Below, in pieces: positions 34,587 through 42,914 of a stretch of 64,000 nucleotides of DNA; position 1 is the first letter of the stretch; each line of letters starts with the position of its first letter. The DNA is from JALZAI01 sp038207565 (GTDB lineage: Bacteria > Actinomycetota > Actinomycetes > Mycobacteriales > Jatrophihabitantaceae). The notes beneath the pieces were generated by a model. The model saw only the letters and a list, made by a program, of their open reading frames with translations. It ran no database searches and was not told the DNA's origin. The translations under genes were made by a program, and so were the position numbers. Where the stretch lies: positions 21,075 through 85,074 of the forward strand of contig JBBQZQ010000015.1 in assembly GCA_038207565.1 (NCBI GenBank). Reading direction: 5' to 3'.

Positions 34587-34709
34587 CACACCACCTCCGC
34601 CGTCCAGGGTGGGGCGGGCAGGTGGACGCCGGCGCGGGCCGGGGTAGCGCGGGGGAGAACAACAGGCGTAGAGCTCAGGTCGAGGCCTATGGAACAGCCG
34701 GACGCCGCC

Positions 34710-34769
34710 GGATCGACGCCGGGGTCGACGCCGGGATCGACGCCGGGGTCGACGCGGGGACCGACGCGG
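34710..34769. repeat. Five tandem copies of a 12-base unit
   Basis: Units of the form GG(A/G)TCGACGC(C/G)G in the space between two minus-strand genes. The flanking 190 bases (34590-34779) hold no gene I can support. Confidence 0.8.
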
Positions 34770-34779
34770 GGACCGCGGC

Positions 34780-35472
34780 TCAGAGCACCGCGCCGTCGTC
34801 GTCGTCGTCGCGGTGCTCGCGCATCCGCATGATCAACATGCCGGCGCCGAGCAGCACGCCCATCACACCGAGCAGCAGCGTGAGCCGGCTGGCCAGACCG
34901 AACTCGCCACCGAAACAGAGAATGACGATCGACATCGCGATCACCACCATGGCCACGATGGTCGGGGCCGCGAAGCGGGGTAGCGGTGGTGGCGCCGGCG
35001 GCACGTAGTGCTCGTCCTCCACCGCCTCGGGTGTGGGCACCGGCGTGTTGAGGCGCAGCCGCCAGTCCTCGTCCTCGCGAGTGAGTTGCTTCTCGGCCTC
35101 GCGGATCGCGTTGTGCGTGTCGACGTGCCAGTCGGCGACCAGCCGCGCGAACTCGGCGTCCGGATCGATGCCGGCCAGCGGATCGGTCACCGGGGCCGGC
35201 GCGCCGCTCGCTCTGACGACCGAGGCGACGATGGTGCGGGCGTCAGCCCGCTCGCTGGCGGCGACATAGAGGCGCAGCGCTCCCGGGGTAGCCGGCGCCT
35301 CGGCGAGGTACGCGGCGATGCGGGCGCGACCGAGGGCCGCCAGCACGCTGGGCGCGACGGGCGCCGCGATGTCGGTCAGCGCGACGTAGGACGCGGCCAC
35401 GAGCCCGTTGTCGCGCCGCCGGCCCGGATCGTGCGGCGGCGGCGCGGCCGAAGGCGGCGGTTGCACGGTCAT
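34780..35472 (-). CDS. Two-helix membrane protein with Pro-rich segments, function unknown
   Basis: 230 aa. The N-terminal about 25 residues are Pro-rich; about 30-165 is a soluble region with AEFARLVADWHVDTHNAIREAE; two membrane helices follow (about 178-198 and 203-222) and an acidic end (REHRDDDDDG). ATG at 35470-35472 overlaps the stop of the hydrolase gene (ATGA). No named family recognised. Confidence 0.75.
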   Translation of the reverse strand: MTVQPPPSAAPPPHDPGRRRDNGLVAASYVALTDIAAPVAPSVLAALGRARIAAYLAEAPATPGALRLYVAASERADARTIVASVVRASGAPAPVTDPLAGIDPDAEFARLVADWHVDTHNAIREAEKQLTREDEDWRLRLNTPVPTPEAVEDEHYVPPAPPPLPRFAAPTIVAMVVIAMSIVILCFGGEFGLASRLTLLLGVMGVLLGAGMLIMRMREHRDDDDDGAVL

Positions 35473-36269
35473 GACGCCGACTCGCCGACATCCGAGACGC
35501 GAACCTCGCCGTCGGCAACGACCGGTTCGGTCAGCGAACGGATGAAGTCGACGGAGCCCGCGAAGATCGTGGGCGCGTCGTTGTCCATCGTGGCCACGTG
35601 GTAGCTGTCCTCCAGCAGCGTCTCCTCGACCGTGGTCGAGATGGCACCGGCCTTGAGCAGCTGCGCGGACAGCGAGTCGACGACGTGGTCCTCGACGCTG
35701 CGGAACAGCCGGATCGGCGCCGTCACCTTGCCGAGATCGGCCACCGTCACCTTCCACAGCTTGGTGAGCGAGGCGAACGCGATCACCGGAGTGCGATCGT
35801 TGGCCGGCTCGACTACACCCGGCTTCTTGATGTCACCGCCGATCGACCGCTGCGAGCGGACCAGCCGTGCGACGTAGGGGGCGAGCCGGGCATCGAAGCG
35901 GCGCGTACCGAAGGCGGGGTTGACGAGGATCAGCCCCGCGATGGCGTCGCCCTGCTGCTGCGCCAGCCGCGTGACGAGCGTGCCGCCCATCGACAGACCA
36001 GCGGCGAAGACGGTGTCGCATCGCTCGGCCACCTCGGCGTAGGCCTGCTCGACCGCGCCGTACCACTGCGGCCAACTGGACTTGTTCGTCTCGCGCCACG
36101 TCTGCCCGTGGCCCGGCAACAGCGGCAGCCGCACGGTGTACCCGGCGTCGGCGAAGGCACGCGCCCAGTCGCGCACGCTTTCCGGTGTGCCGGTGAACCC
36201 ATGACTGAGGACGACACCGACGCGACCACCGTCGGCGGCGAACGGTTCTGCTTCGGAGAGCTGTGCCAC
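35469..36269 (-). CDS. Alpha/beta hydrolase, carboxylesterase or monoacylglycerol lipase type
   Basis: 266 aa. LSHGFTGTPESVRDWA gives the oxyanion region, GLSMGG the nucleophile Ser, VEDHVV the likely catalytic Asp and DSYHVATMD the His, so the triad appears complete. Similar to thermostable carboxylesterases acting on monoacylglycerols. A GTG start is chosen; an ATG 60 bases upstream would add a low-complexity extension with no ribosome-binding site. The start is uncertain. Confidence 0.85.
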   Translation of the reverse strand: MAQLSEAEPFAADGGRVGVVLSHGFTGTPESVRDWARAFADAGYTVRLPLLPGHGQTWRETNKSSWPQWYGAVEQAYAEVAERCDTVFAAGLSMGGTLVTRLAQQQGDAIAGLILVNPAFGTRRFDARLAPYVARLVRSQRSIGGDIKKPGVVEPANDRTPVIAFASLTKLWKVTVADLGKVTAPIRLFRSVEDHVVDSLSAQLLKAGAISTTVEETLLEDSYHVATMDNDAPTIFAGSVDFIRSLTEPVVADGEVRVSDVGESAS

Positions 36270-36386
36270 TCGTCCATCATGCCCGTCCGGGAGGCGCCGG
36301 AGGAATGGTGCGGGCGAGCCCGCAGGCATTAGGGTGCTGCCAGAGCGCTGCGCCCGGCCGCAGTGTCATGACGGGGTGAGGCTGAG

Positions 36387-37130
36387 TTGCTCTACTGGTT
36401 GACGAAGTTCATCGTCCTGGGCCCGATGCTGCGCGTGCTGTGGCGGCCGTGGACCGACGGCCTGGATAGCGTGCCCGACGACCGCCCCGTCATCCTCGCC
36501 AGCAACCATCTCAGCTTCTGCGACTCGTTCTTCCTCCCGCTGCTGGTGCACCGCAAGGTCACGTTCCTGGCGAAGTCGGAGTACTTCACCACGCCGGGTC
36601 TCAAGGGCCGGCTCTCCCGCATGTTCTTCCGAGGCGTCGGGCAGGTGCCCATCGACCGCGACGACTCGGACGCCTCGCGTGCTGCCCTGCGTGCCGGCGC
36701 CCGCGTGCTGTGCGGCGGCGATGTGCTCGGCATCTACCCCGAAGGCACCCGCTCGCCCGACGGCAGGCTGTATCGCGGCAAGACCGGCGTGGCCCGGCTG
36801 GCCCTGGAAACCGGTGCGCTGGTGATCCCGTGCGCCATGATCAACACCGCTGAGATCCAGCCGCCCGGGCGCCTGGTGCCCCGGTTGCGCCCACGTCCGG
36901 GCGTGCGGTTCGGCATCCCGCTGGACTTCTCGCGCTACGACGGCATGGCCGGCGATCGGCTCGTCGAGCGCTCGGTGACCGACGAGATCATGTACCGCCT
37001 CATGCAGCTGTCGGGGCAGGAGTACGTGGACCAGTACGCCGCGGCCGTGAAGAAGGCGCAGGGCCGGGCAATCGGGTTCGGGGCGAAGACGACACCGGGG
37101 GCCCCGTTTCCGGACACGCGGGCGTCCTAG
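36387..37130 (+). CDS. 1-acyl-glycerol-3-phosphate acyltransferase family (PlsC-like)
   Basis: 247 aa. NHLSFCDS supplies the HX4D catalytic motif, and YPEGTRSPDGRLY the acyl-acceptor motif; GVGQVPIDRDD lies between. It should acylate lysophosphatidate or a related lipid at the membrane. TTG start preceded by GGGGTGAGG. Matches Rv2182c in position. Confidence 0.88.
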   Translation: MLYWLTKFIVLGPMLRVLWRPWTDGLDSVPDDRPVILASNHLSFCDSFFLPLLVHRKVTFLAKSEYFTTPGLKGRLSRMFFRGVGQVPIDRDDSDASRAALRAGARVLCGGDVLGIYPEGTRSPDGRLYRGKTGVARLALETGALVIPCAMINTAEIQPPGRLVPRLRPRPGVRFGIPLDFSRYDGMAGDRLVERSVTDEIMYRLMQLSGQEYVDQYAAAVKKAQGRAIGFGAKTTPGAPFPDTRAS

Positions 37131-37144
37131 AAACCATGGACTAG

Positions 37145-37630
37145 GTGCGCTTCTTCTACGACTGCGAGTTCATCGAGGACGGCCGGACAATCGAGTTCGT
37201 GTCGATCGGCGTCGTCGACGAGACCGGACGTGAATTCTACGCGGTGTCGACCGAGTTCGACCCGAGCCGCGCGATCCCCTGGGTACGCGACAACGTGCTG
37301 GACAAGCTGCCGTCGCCGGCGGACCGGGCCTGGCGCCCGCTGGCCCGGATCCGCGCGGAACTGCTGGCCTTCCTGACCGAGCCCGGCGACCCGATCGAGC
37401 TGTGGGCCTGGATGGCCGCCTATGACCACGTGACGCTGGCTCAGCTCTGGGGCGACATGCGCGCACTGCCCCGAGCGATCCCGCGGTTCACGCACGAACT
37501 GCGTCAGCGGTGGGAGGACGCCGGGAAACCGCAGCTGCCGGTCACGCCCACGGACCAGCACGACGCCCTCGCCGATGCGCGCCACAATCTGGCGCGCTGG
37601 GAGGTACTCAACAGCGTCGGTGACGCCTAG
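37145..37630 (+). CDS. Rv2179c-type 3'-5' exoribonuclease
   Basis: 161 aa, GTG start. RNase-T-like: FFYDCEFIEDG with two acidic residues, MAAYDHVTLAQLWG (Asp) and DQHDALADARHNL (His-x4-Asp) complete a DEDDh site. Shorter than other DEDDh exonucleases and close in arrangement to mycobacterial Rv2179c, shown to be an exoribonuclease. Fourteen bases follow the plsC-like gene. Confidence 0.85.
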   Translation: MRFFYDCEFIEDGRTIEFVSIGVVDETGREFYAVSTEFDPSRAIPWVRDNVLDKLPSPADRAWRPLARIRAELLAFLTEPGDPIELWAWMAAYDHVTLAQLWGDMRALPRAIPRFTHELRQRWEDAGKPQLPVTPTDQHDALADARHNLARWEVLNSVGDA

Positions 37631-37670
37631 CACTATCGTCGCCAGACGGGGCCAGGCGAAGGGATCACAC

Positions 37671-38696
37671 ATGCGCGTAGGAGTACTGACCGGCGGGGGC
37701 GACTGTCCCGGTCTCAATGCGGTCATCCGGGCTGTCGTGCGCAAGGGCGTGGGCGTCTACGGCTACGAGTTCGTCGGCTTCCGGGACGGCTGGAAAGGCC
37801 CGCTCGAGAACATCACGATGCCGCTCGGCGTCCCCGAGGTCCGGGGCATCCTGCCGCGCGGCGGGACGATCCTCGGCTCGTCACGAACCAACCCGTTCAA
37901 GGTCGACGACGGCTTCGAGCGGATCAGCGAGACCTTGCACGACCTGCAGGTCGACGCACTGATCGCCATCGGCGGCGAGGACACCCTGGGCGTCGCCACC
38001 CGGCTCGGCGATCTCGGGGTGAACGTGGTGGGCGTGCCCAAGACAATCGACAACGATCTGAACTCCACCGACTACACCTTCGGCTTCGACACCGCGCTCA
38101 ACATCGCCATGGAAGCCATCGACCGGCTGCACACCACCGCCGAATCGCACCACCGCGCGCTCATCGTCGAGGTCATGGGTCGACACGCCGGGTGGATCGC
38201 CCTGCATGCCGGCCTCGCCGGGGGCGCCAACGTCATCCTGATCCCGGAGCAACCGTTCTCGCTGGAGCGGGTGTGTGCCTATGTGGAGAGCCGGTTCCAG
38301 TCCCACTACGCGCCGATCATCGTCGTCGCCGAGGGCGCCACCCCCGACGGCGGCGAGAACGCCACTGTCGCCAAAGGGGTGGACGCTTTCGGGCACATGC
38401 GCCTGGGCGGTATCGGCGAGTGGCTCGCCGGCGAGATCGAGAACCGCACTGGCAAGGAGGCCCGCACCACGGTGCTCGGGCACATCCAGCGAGGTGGCAC
38501 TCCGTCGGCGTTCGACCGCGTCCTGGCCACCCGCTTCGGGCTGCACGCGGTCGACGCCGTCGAGGCGGGGGCCTGGGGGCAGATGGTCGCCCTGCGTGGC
38601 ACGGACGTCGTCCGGGTCCCGCTCAGCGCCGCGACCGCCGAGCTCAAGACCGTCAAGCCCGAGCTGTACGCCGAGGCCGAGGTCTTCTTCGGGTGA
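37671..38696 (+). CDS. pfp: 6-phosphofructokinase with pyrophosphate-type signature
   Basis: 341 aa. GGDCPGLN near the N-terminus, GGEDTLGVA with Asp104, PKTIDNDLNSTD with Lys124 and the MGRHAG substrate motif. In ATP enzymes such as E. coli PfkA both 104 and 124 are Gly; Asp104 with Lys124 is characteristic of pyrophosphate-dependent enzymes, for example the Amycolatopsis methanolica one. The reaction fructose-6-P to fructose-1,6-bisP would then be reversible. Phosphoryl donor is inferred from these residues. Confidence 0.88.
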   Translation: MRVGVLTGGGDCPGLNAVIRAVVRKGVGVYGYEFVGFRDGWKGPLENITMPLGVPEVRGILPRGGTILGSSRTNPFKVDDGFERISETLHDLQVDALIAIGGEDTLGVATRLGDLGVNVVGVPKTIDNDLNSTDYTFGFDTALNIAMEAIDRLHTTAESHHRALIVEVMGRHAGWIALHAGLAGGANVILIPEQPFSLERVCAYVESRFQSHYAPIIVVAEGATPDGGENATVAKGVDAFGHMRLGGIGEWLAGEIENRTGKEARTTVLGHIQRGGTPSAFDRVLATRFGLHAVDAVEAGAWGQMVALRGTDVVRVPLSAATAELKTVKPELYAEAEVFFG

Positions 38697-38712
38697 CCGG
38701 GGTCAGCCACCG

Positions 38713-38766
38713 GTGATCAACACGCCCCGCGGTGTGGTCCCGCACCCAAGAGCGCGAGTTGATCAC
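38713..38766. terminator. Inverted repeat between pfp and aroG
   Basis: GTGATCAAC-x-CGC (38713-38725) pairs with GCG-x-GTTGATCAC (38754-38766), one mismatch, with a smaller GC stem inside. No T-run. The same GTGATCAACACG string recurs at about 63833. Termination role is inferred. Confidence 0.55.
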
Positions 38767-38867
38767 GGACGCCGTCAGCCTCGTCGTGCCCGATCCGGCC
38801 GGTCCGCACGAGGGGCGCTCAGCACCGGCGTTCGGTGCACCGCGCGTCCGGCTCTACCCTGAACCCT

Positions 38868-40235
38868 GTGACCAGCTCGCTCGCGCCCGGCAGATCCGTC
38901 CCCGACGATCTGGGCCTGGACGCGTGGCGTGACCGGCCCGCGGCACAGCAGCCACACTGGCCCGACGACGCAGCGTTGCGTGCAGCCGCCCTCACCCTGG
39001 CCGGCATGCCGCCGCTGGTCGTCGCCTCCGAGGTGGACCAGCTGCGTGAGCGGCTCGCCGCCGTCGCGCGGGGCGAGGCGTTCCTGCTGCAGGGCGGGGA
39101 CTGCGCAGAGACGTTCCAGACATCCTCGCAGGCCGACATCGCCGGCAAGGTGCGGGTGCTGTTGCAGATGGCGGTGGTGCTGACCTACGGCGCCTCGATG
39201 CCGGTCGTGAAGCTCGGCCGGATCGCCGGGCAGTACGCCAAGCCGCGCTCGTCGAACACCGACGCCTCGGGGCAGTTGTCCTACCGCGGCGACATGGTCA
39301 ATGACCTCTACGGCGATCGCACGCCCGACCCGTCGCGGATCGTGCGTGCCTACTCGACCGCGGCGTCCACGCTCAACCTGCTGCGTGCGTACGCGGGCGG
39401 CGGGCTGGCCTCGCTCGACCGGGTCCACGCGTGGAACACCGCGTTCGCCCGCACGACAGAGACCGGCTACCGCTACGAGAAGTTGGCTGCCGAGATCGAT
39501 CGCGCCGTGCGGTTCATGCGTGCCTGCGGTGTGCACGACTCGGCGTTGGAGGGTGTGGAGCTCTACGCCGGCCACGAGGCGTTGATCCTCGAATACGAGC
39601 GCGCCCTGACCCGGCTCGAGGACGGGCGCGCGTACGACCTGTCCGGTCACTTCGTCTGGGTGGGCGAGCGCACCCGGCAGCTGGATGGCGCTCACCTCGA
39701 CTTCGTCTCGCGCATCGCGAACCCGATCGGCGTCAAGCTCGGCCCGACGACCACGCCGGAGTTCGCCGCCGAGCTGGTCGAGCGCCTCGACCCCGACAAT
39801 GTGCCCGGACGGCTCACGCTGATCAGCCGGATGTCCAACGGCCTGGTGCGCGACCGCCTGCCCGCGGTCGTGGAGAAGGTCACCTCGACCGGCCATCTCG
39901 TGGTGTGGCAGTGCGACCCGATGCACGGCAACACCGAGGAGACGATGGACGGTGTGAAAACCCGTCATCTCGACCGCATCATCGACGAGGTCGACGGGTT
40001 CTTCGACGTGCACGCCTCGCTCGGCACGCACCCGGGCGGAGTGCATGTCGAACTCACCGGGGACGACGTCACCGAGTGCATCGGCGGGACGGCCGAGCTC
40101 ACCGCCGCCGACCTCGGCCGGCGTTACGAGACCGCCTGTGACCCGCGACTGAATATCGAGCAGTCCCTCGAGCTGGCATTCCGGGTCGCCGAGCGGTTGG
40201 TGTCCGACCGCCGCCGTCGGGAGGCCGCCGGATGA
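38868..40235 (+). CDS. aroG: Class II DAHP synthase
   Basis: 455 aa, plant/actinobacterial (type II) 3-deoxy-D-arabino-heptulosonate-7-phosphate synthase, first step of the shikimate pathway. Motifs: LQGGDCAETF, GRIAGQYAKPRS, NDLYGDRTPDPSR, GHEALILEYERALTR, WQCDPMHGNTEE and GTHPGGVHVELTG. In mycobacteria it is inhibited by aromatic amino acids and forms a complex with chorismate mutase. GTG start just before the Ala/Pro-rich N-terminus. Confidence 0.95.
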   Translation: MTSSLAPGRSVPDDLGLDAWRDRPAAQQPHWPDDAALRAAALTLAGMPPLVVASEVDQLRERLAAVARGEAFLLQGGDCAETFQTSSQADIAGKVRVLLQMAVVLTYGASMPVVKLGRIAGQYAKPRSSNTDASGQLSYRGDMVNDLYGDRTPDPSRIVRAYSTAASTLNLLRAYAGGGLASLDRVHAWNTAFARTTETGYRYEKLAAEIDRAVRFMRACGVHDSALEGVELYAGHEALILEYERALTRLEDGRAYDLSGHFVWVGERTRQLDGAHLDFVSRIANPIGVKLGPTTTPEFAAELVERLDPDNVPGRLTLISRMSNGLVRDRLPAVVEKVTSTGHLVVWQCDPMHGNTEETMDGVKTRHLDRIIDEVDGFFDVHASLGTHPGGVHVELTGDDVTECIGGTAELTAADLGRRYETACDPRLNIEQSLELAFRVAERLVSDRRRREAAG

Positions 40236-40242
40236 CGACGGC

Positions 40243-41247
40243 ATGACGGTCGACCTGCGCTCGGATACCGTCACGCGTCCGACCCCGGCGATGCGCACCG
40301 CGATGAGCGAGGCGGAGGTCGGAGACGACGTCTACGGCGAGGATCCGGAGATCAACGCGCTCGAGACCGAGGTCGCGGCGCTGCTCGGGCACGAGGCGGC
40401 GCTGTTCGTGCCGTCGGGCACGCTGGGCAACCAGCTCGGCATGCGGCTGCTGGTGCACCCCGGTCAGGAGCTGGTCTGCGACTCGCTCGCGCACGTTGCG
40501 CGCGCGGAACTCGGCTCGGCCGCGGTGTTCGCCGGCATCACCTTCCGAACCTGGAAAGCCACCCGCGGCCTGCTCGACGTCGATGCGGTCCGCGAGCTGG
40601 TGACTCCCGACGCCGGGCCGTACCTCGTCTCGACCGCAGCACTGCACGTTGAGAACACCCACAACTTCGGCGGCGGGACGGTGCAACCGGCCGATCAGCT
40701 CGTCGCGCTGGTGGCGCTCGCCCGCGAGAACGGGCTCGGGCTGCACCTCGACGGCGCGCGGCTCTGGAATGCCCACGTGGCCACCGCAACGCCCCTCGCC
40801 GAGCTGGCCAGCCCCTTCGACACCGTGTCGGTCTGCCTGTCCAAGGGACTCGGCGCGCCGGTCGGGTCCGTCCTCGCGGCGTCGGCCGACCGCATCAGCG
40901 AGGCACGGGTGTGGCGCAAGCGTTACGGAGCCGGTATGCGCCAAGCCGGCATCCTCGCGGCGGCCGGGCGGTATGCGCTCGCGCACCACATCGACCGTCT
41001 TGCAGACGACCATCGACGGGCCAAGCGGCTGGCCGGGTCGCTCGGGGGCGACACCGCACACGTGGCCACGAACATCGTCGTGCTCGACGTCGACGACGCC
41101 GCAGCGGTGGTTGCCAAGGCTCGGGAGGAAGGCGTCCTGGTCTCCGCACTCGGACCGCGATTCCTGCGCCTGGTCACCCATCTGGATGTCGACGACGACG
41201 ACATCGACCGGGCAATAGCCGTACTTCGCCCGATGATCGTCTTCTAA
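40243..41247 (+). CDS. Low-specificity L-threonine aldolase
   Basis: 334 aa PLP enzyme. DLRSDTVTRPTPAMR at the start, FVPSGTLGNQLGM, LHLDGARLWNA and the PLP lysine in VCLSKGLGAPVGS. Cleaves threonine or allo-threonine to glycine and acetaldehyde. The ATG is seven bases after the aroG stop. Confidence 0.92.
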   Translation: MTVDLRSDTVTRPTPAMRTAMSEAEVGDDVYGEDPEINALETEVAALLGHEAALFVPSGTLGNQLGMRLLVHPGQELVCDSLAHVARAELGSAAVFAGITFRTWKATRGLLDVDAVRELVTPDAGPYLVSTAALHVENTHNFGGGTVQPADQLVALVALARENGLGLHLDGARLWNAHVATATPLAELASPFDTVSVCLSKGLGAPVGSVLAASADRISEARVWRKRYGAGMRQAGILAAAGRYALAHHIDRLADDHRRAKRLAGSLGGDTAHVATNIVVLDVDDAAAVVAKAREEGVLVSALGPRFLRLVTHLDVDDDDIDRAIAVLRPMIVF

Positions 41248-41285
41248 CTGACGGAAAGGCTCGCTACCGGGCAGACTCTGCACCC

Positions 41286-42080
41286 ATGAGCTACCCGCCA
41301 CCGCCTCCCGTACCCCAATCGGCAGCACCGGGCGCGAAGCCGGGCCTACGCGGACGCGTGCCGTTGCGCCTGGGGATCGTCTTCCTGACTCTGGGTGTCA
41401 TCGGCATCGCCGCTGGTATCTACATCCTCGCGACGAAGTCGATCACGAAGGTCGACGACTTCGAGCGGGTGCGGGTGGACGCCCGGACGGGCTCGGCGAA
41501 CTTCTCCTCCACCGGCGGCTACCTCGCCTATTACGAGGCCTCCGACATCACGAGCGAGAGCACCTCCGTCCCGATCGTGGGGGTGCAGCTCACCAGCCCG
41601 TCCGGCAGGACGAGGCAGCTGACGACCCGTTACGGCAACAACAACAACGGCACGATCAAGAAGCTGTCCTATGACTACCACGGCCACCACGGGCTGGCGC
41701 TCTATGAGTTCCACATCTCCGAGACGGGCCGCTACCAGGTGCAGCTGACCCCGAACAGCCAGGACGGTCCGAACGCCACCATCGCCTTCGGGAAATCCAT
41801 CGGCACCGGGACGGCGGTCGGGGGCGCTCTCACCGGGCTCGGCGTGCTGGTCCTGCTCGCCGGGATCCCGCTGCTGATCGTCGGCCTGGTGAAGCGCAGC
41901 CGCAGCAAGAAGGAACTGGCCGCCGGCCGCTACGGCGGTCCGCCGCCACCCGGGTACGGCCAGGCCCAGCCATACGGCCAGCAGCCGGGCTACGGCCAGC
42001 AGCCGGGGTACGGGCAGCAGCCGGGGTACGGGCAGCAGCCGGGGTACGGCCAGCAGCCCCCGCCCGGCGGCTCCCGATGA
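41286..42080 (+). CDS. Membrane protein with outside domain and GYGQQP repeats
   Basis: 264 aa. Pro-rich start, membrane helix about 28-50, a predicted extracytoplasmic domain of about 120 residues, a second helix about 180-200, then a cytoplasmic tail with five GYGQQP repeats. Pro/Gly/Gln/Tyr tails of this kind occur in actinobacterial envelope proteins. Function unknown. Stop overlaps the L,D-transpeptidase start (ATGA), pointing to an envelope role. Confidence 0.75.
   Translation: MSYPPPPPVPQSAAPGAKPGLRGRVPLRLGIVFLTLGVIGIAAGIYILATKSITKVDDFERVRVDARTGSANFSSTGGYLAYYEASDITSESTSVPIVGVQLTSPSGRTRQLTTRYGNNNNGTIKKLSYDYHGHHGLALYEFHISETGRYQVQLTPNSQDGPNATIAFGKSIGTGTAVGGALTGLGVLVLLAGIPLLIVGLVKRSRSKKELAAGRYGGPPPPGYGQAQPYGQQPGYGQQPGYGQQPGYGQQPGYGQQPPPGGSR
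41970..42059 (+). repeat. Five 18-base coding repeats (GYGQQP)
   Basis: In-frame tandem repeat with units like GGSTACGGSCAGCAGCCG, within the 3' end of the membrane-protein gene. Copy number could vary by slippage without changing frame. Confidence 0.9.
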
Positions 42081-42898
42081 TCCGCCGGCCATTCGCCGGG
42101 GTTCTGCTCGCCGGGGTTCTGCTCGCCGCGGCGGGCTTCGCACTTGCTACCCCTGCAGCGGCGGCGACGCGGCACTCCCTGGCCACAGGCGACGCGTTGA
42201 CGCCCACGCAGTCGCTGCGCTCGAGCAACGGTCTCTACACGCTGACGTTGCGCCGCGGGGCCCGGCTCGTGGTCACCGACCGCAGCGGCCACTGGGTCTG
42301 GGCGACTCGCAGCTACCACGTCTCGCACTCACGGCTGGTGCTCCGTCCGCACGGGGACGCGGTGCTGTCCGGTGCGGGACGTGTGCTGTGGCGCTCCGGA
42401 ACTGCCGGCGTGAGCCACCTGGCCGCGCTGGTCATGCGCGACGACGGCGAACTGGTCGTGCGCACGCCATGGGGCACTGCATGGTCGAGCCGCACGCACT
42501 ACCGGTGTGGTTCCTACCGTTCCGGCAAGCGCGTCATGATCGACCTCAGCGAGCAGTACGCCTGGATGTGCCGCGATCACCAGCAGGTGCAGACGACAGC
42601 GATCACCTCAGGTGCCGTGGATCGCGGCATGGGCACCCCGACCGGCACCTGGCACCTGCAATCCAAGCAGCACGAGCGCTACCTGTACCCCGCGTCGGGC
42701 GGGGCGTACTACGTGCAGTACTGGATGCCCTACGACTTCGACTTCGGCATGCACGACTCGTCGTGGCAGAACTTCGCCTATGGCAGCCCGCGTTATCGCA
42801 GCGAGGGTTCGCACGGCTGTGTGCACGTGCCGTTGCGGGTGATCCGGTGGCTGGACGGCTGGGCGCCGCTGGGTACTACGGTGCACATCCGCGCCTGA
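42077..42898 (+). CDS. Secreted L,D-transpeptidase with N-terminal lectin-like domain
   Basis: 273 aa. Signal peptide about 1-30 (ending AAAAT). Residues about 38-140 show bulb-lectin-type repeats: LRSSNGLYTLTL, SGHWVWATRS, VLWRSGT and DDGELVV. The C-terminal YkuD domain ends with RSEGSHGCVHVPL, with Cys248 as nucleophile. It should form 3-3 peptidoglycan crosslinks or attach proteins to wall. The lectin-like domain may bind wall glycans. The family is clear for the C-terminus; the lectin call is by motif. Confidence 0.87.
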   Translation: MIRRPFAGVLLAGVLLAAAGFALATPAAAATRHSLATGDALTPTQSLRSSNGLYTLTLRRGARLVVTDRSGHWVWATRSYHVSHSRLVLRPHGDAVLSGAGRVLWRSGTAGVSHLAALVMRDDGELVVRTPWGTAWSSRTHYRCGSYRSGKRVMIDLSEQYAWMCRDHQQVQTTAITSGAVDRGMGTPTGTWHLQSKQHERYLYPASGGAYYVQYWMPYDFDFGMHDSSWQNFAYGSPRYRSEGSHGCVHVPLRVIRWLDGWAPLGTTVHIRA

Positions 42899-42914
42899 TC
42901 CGAGGGCGGCACGG

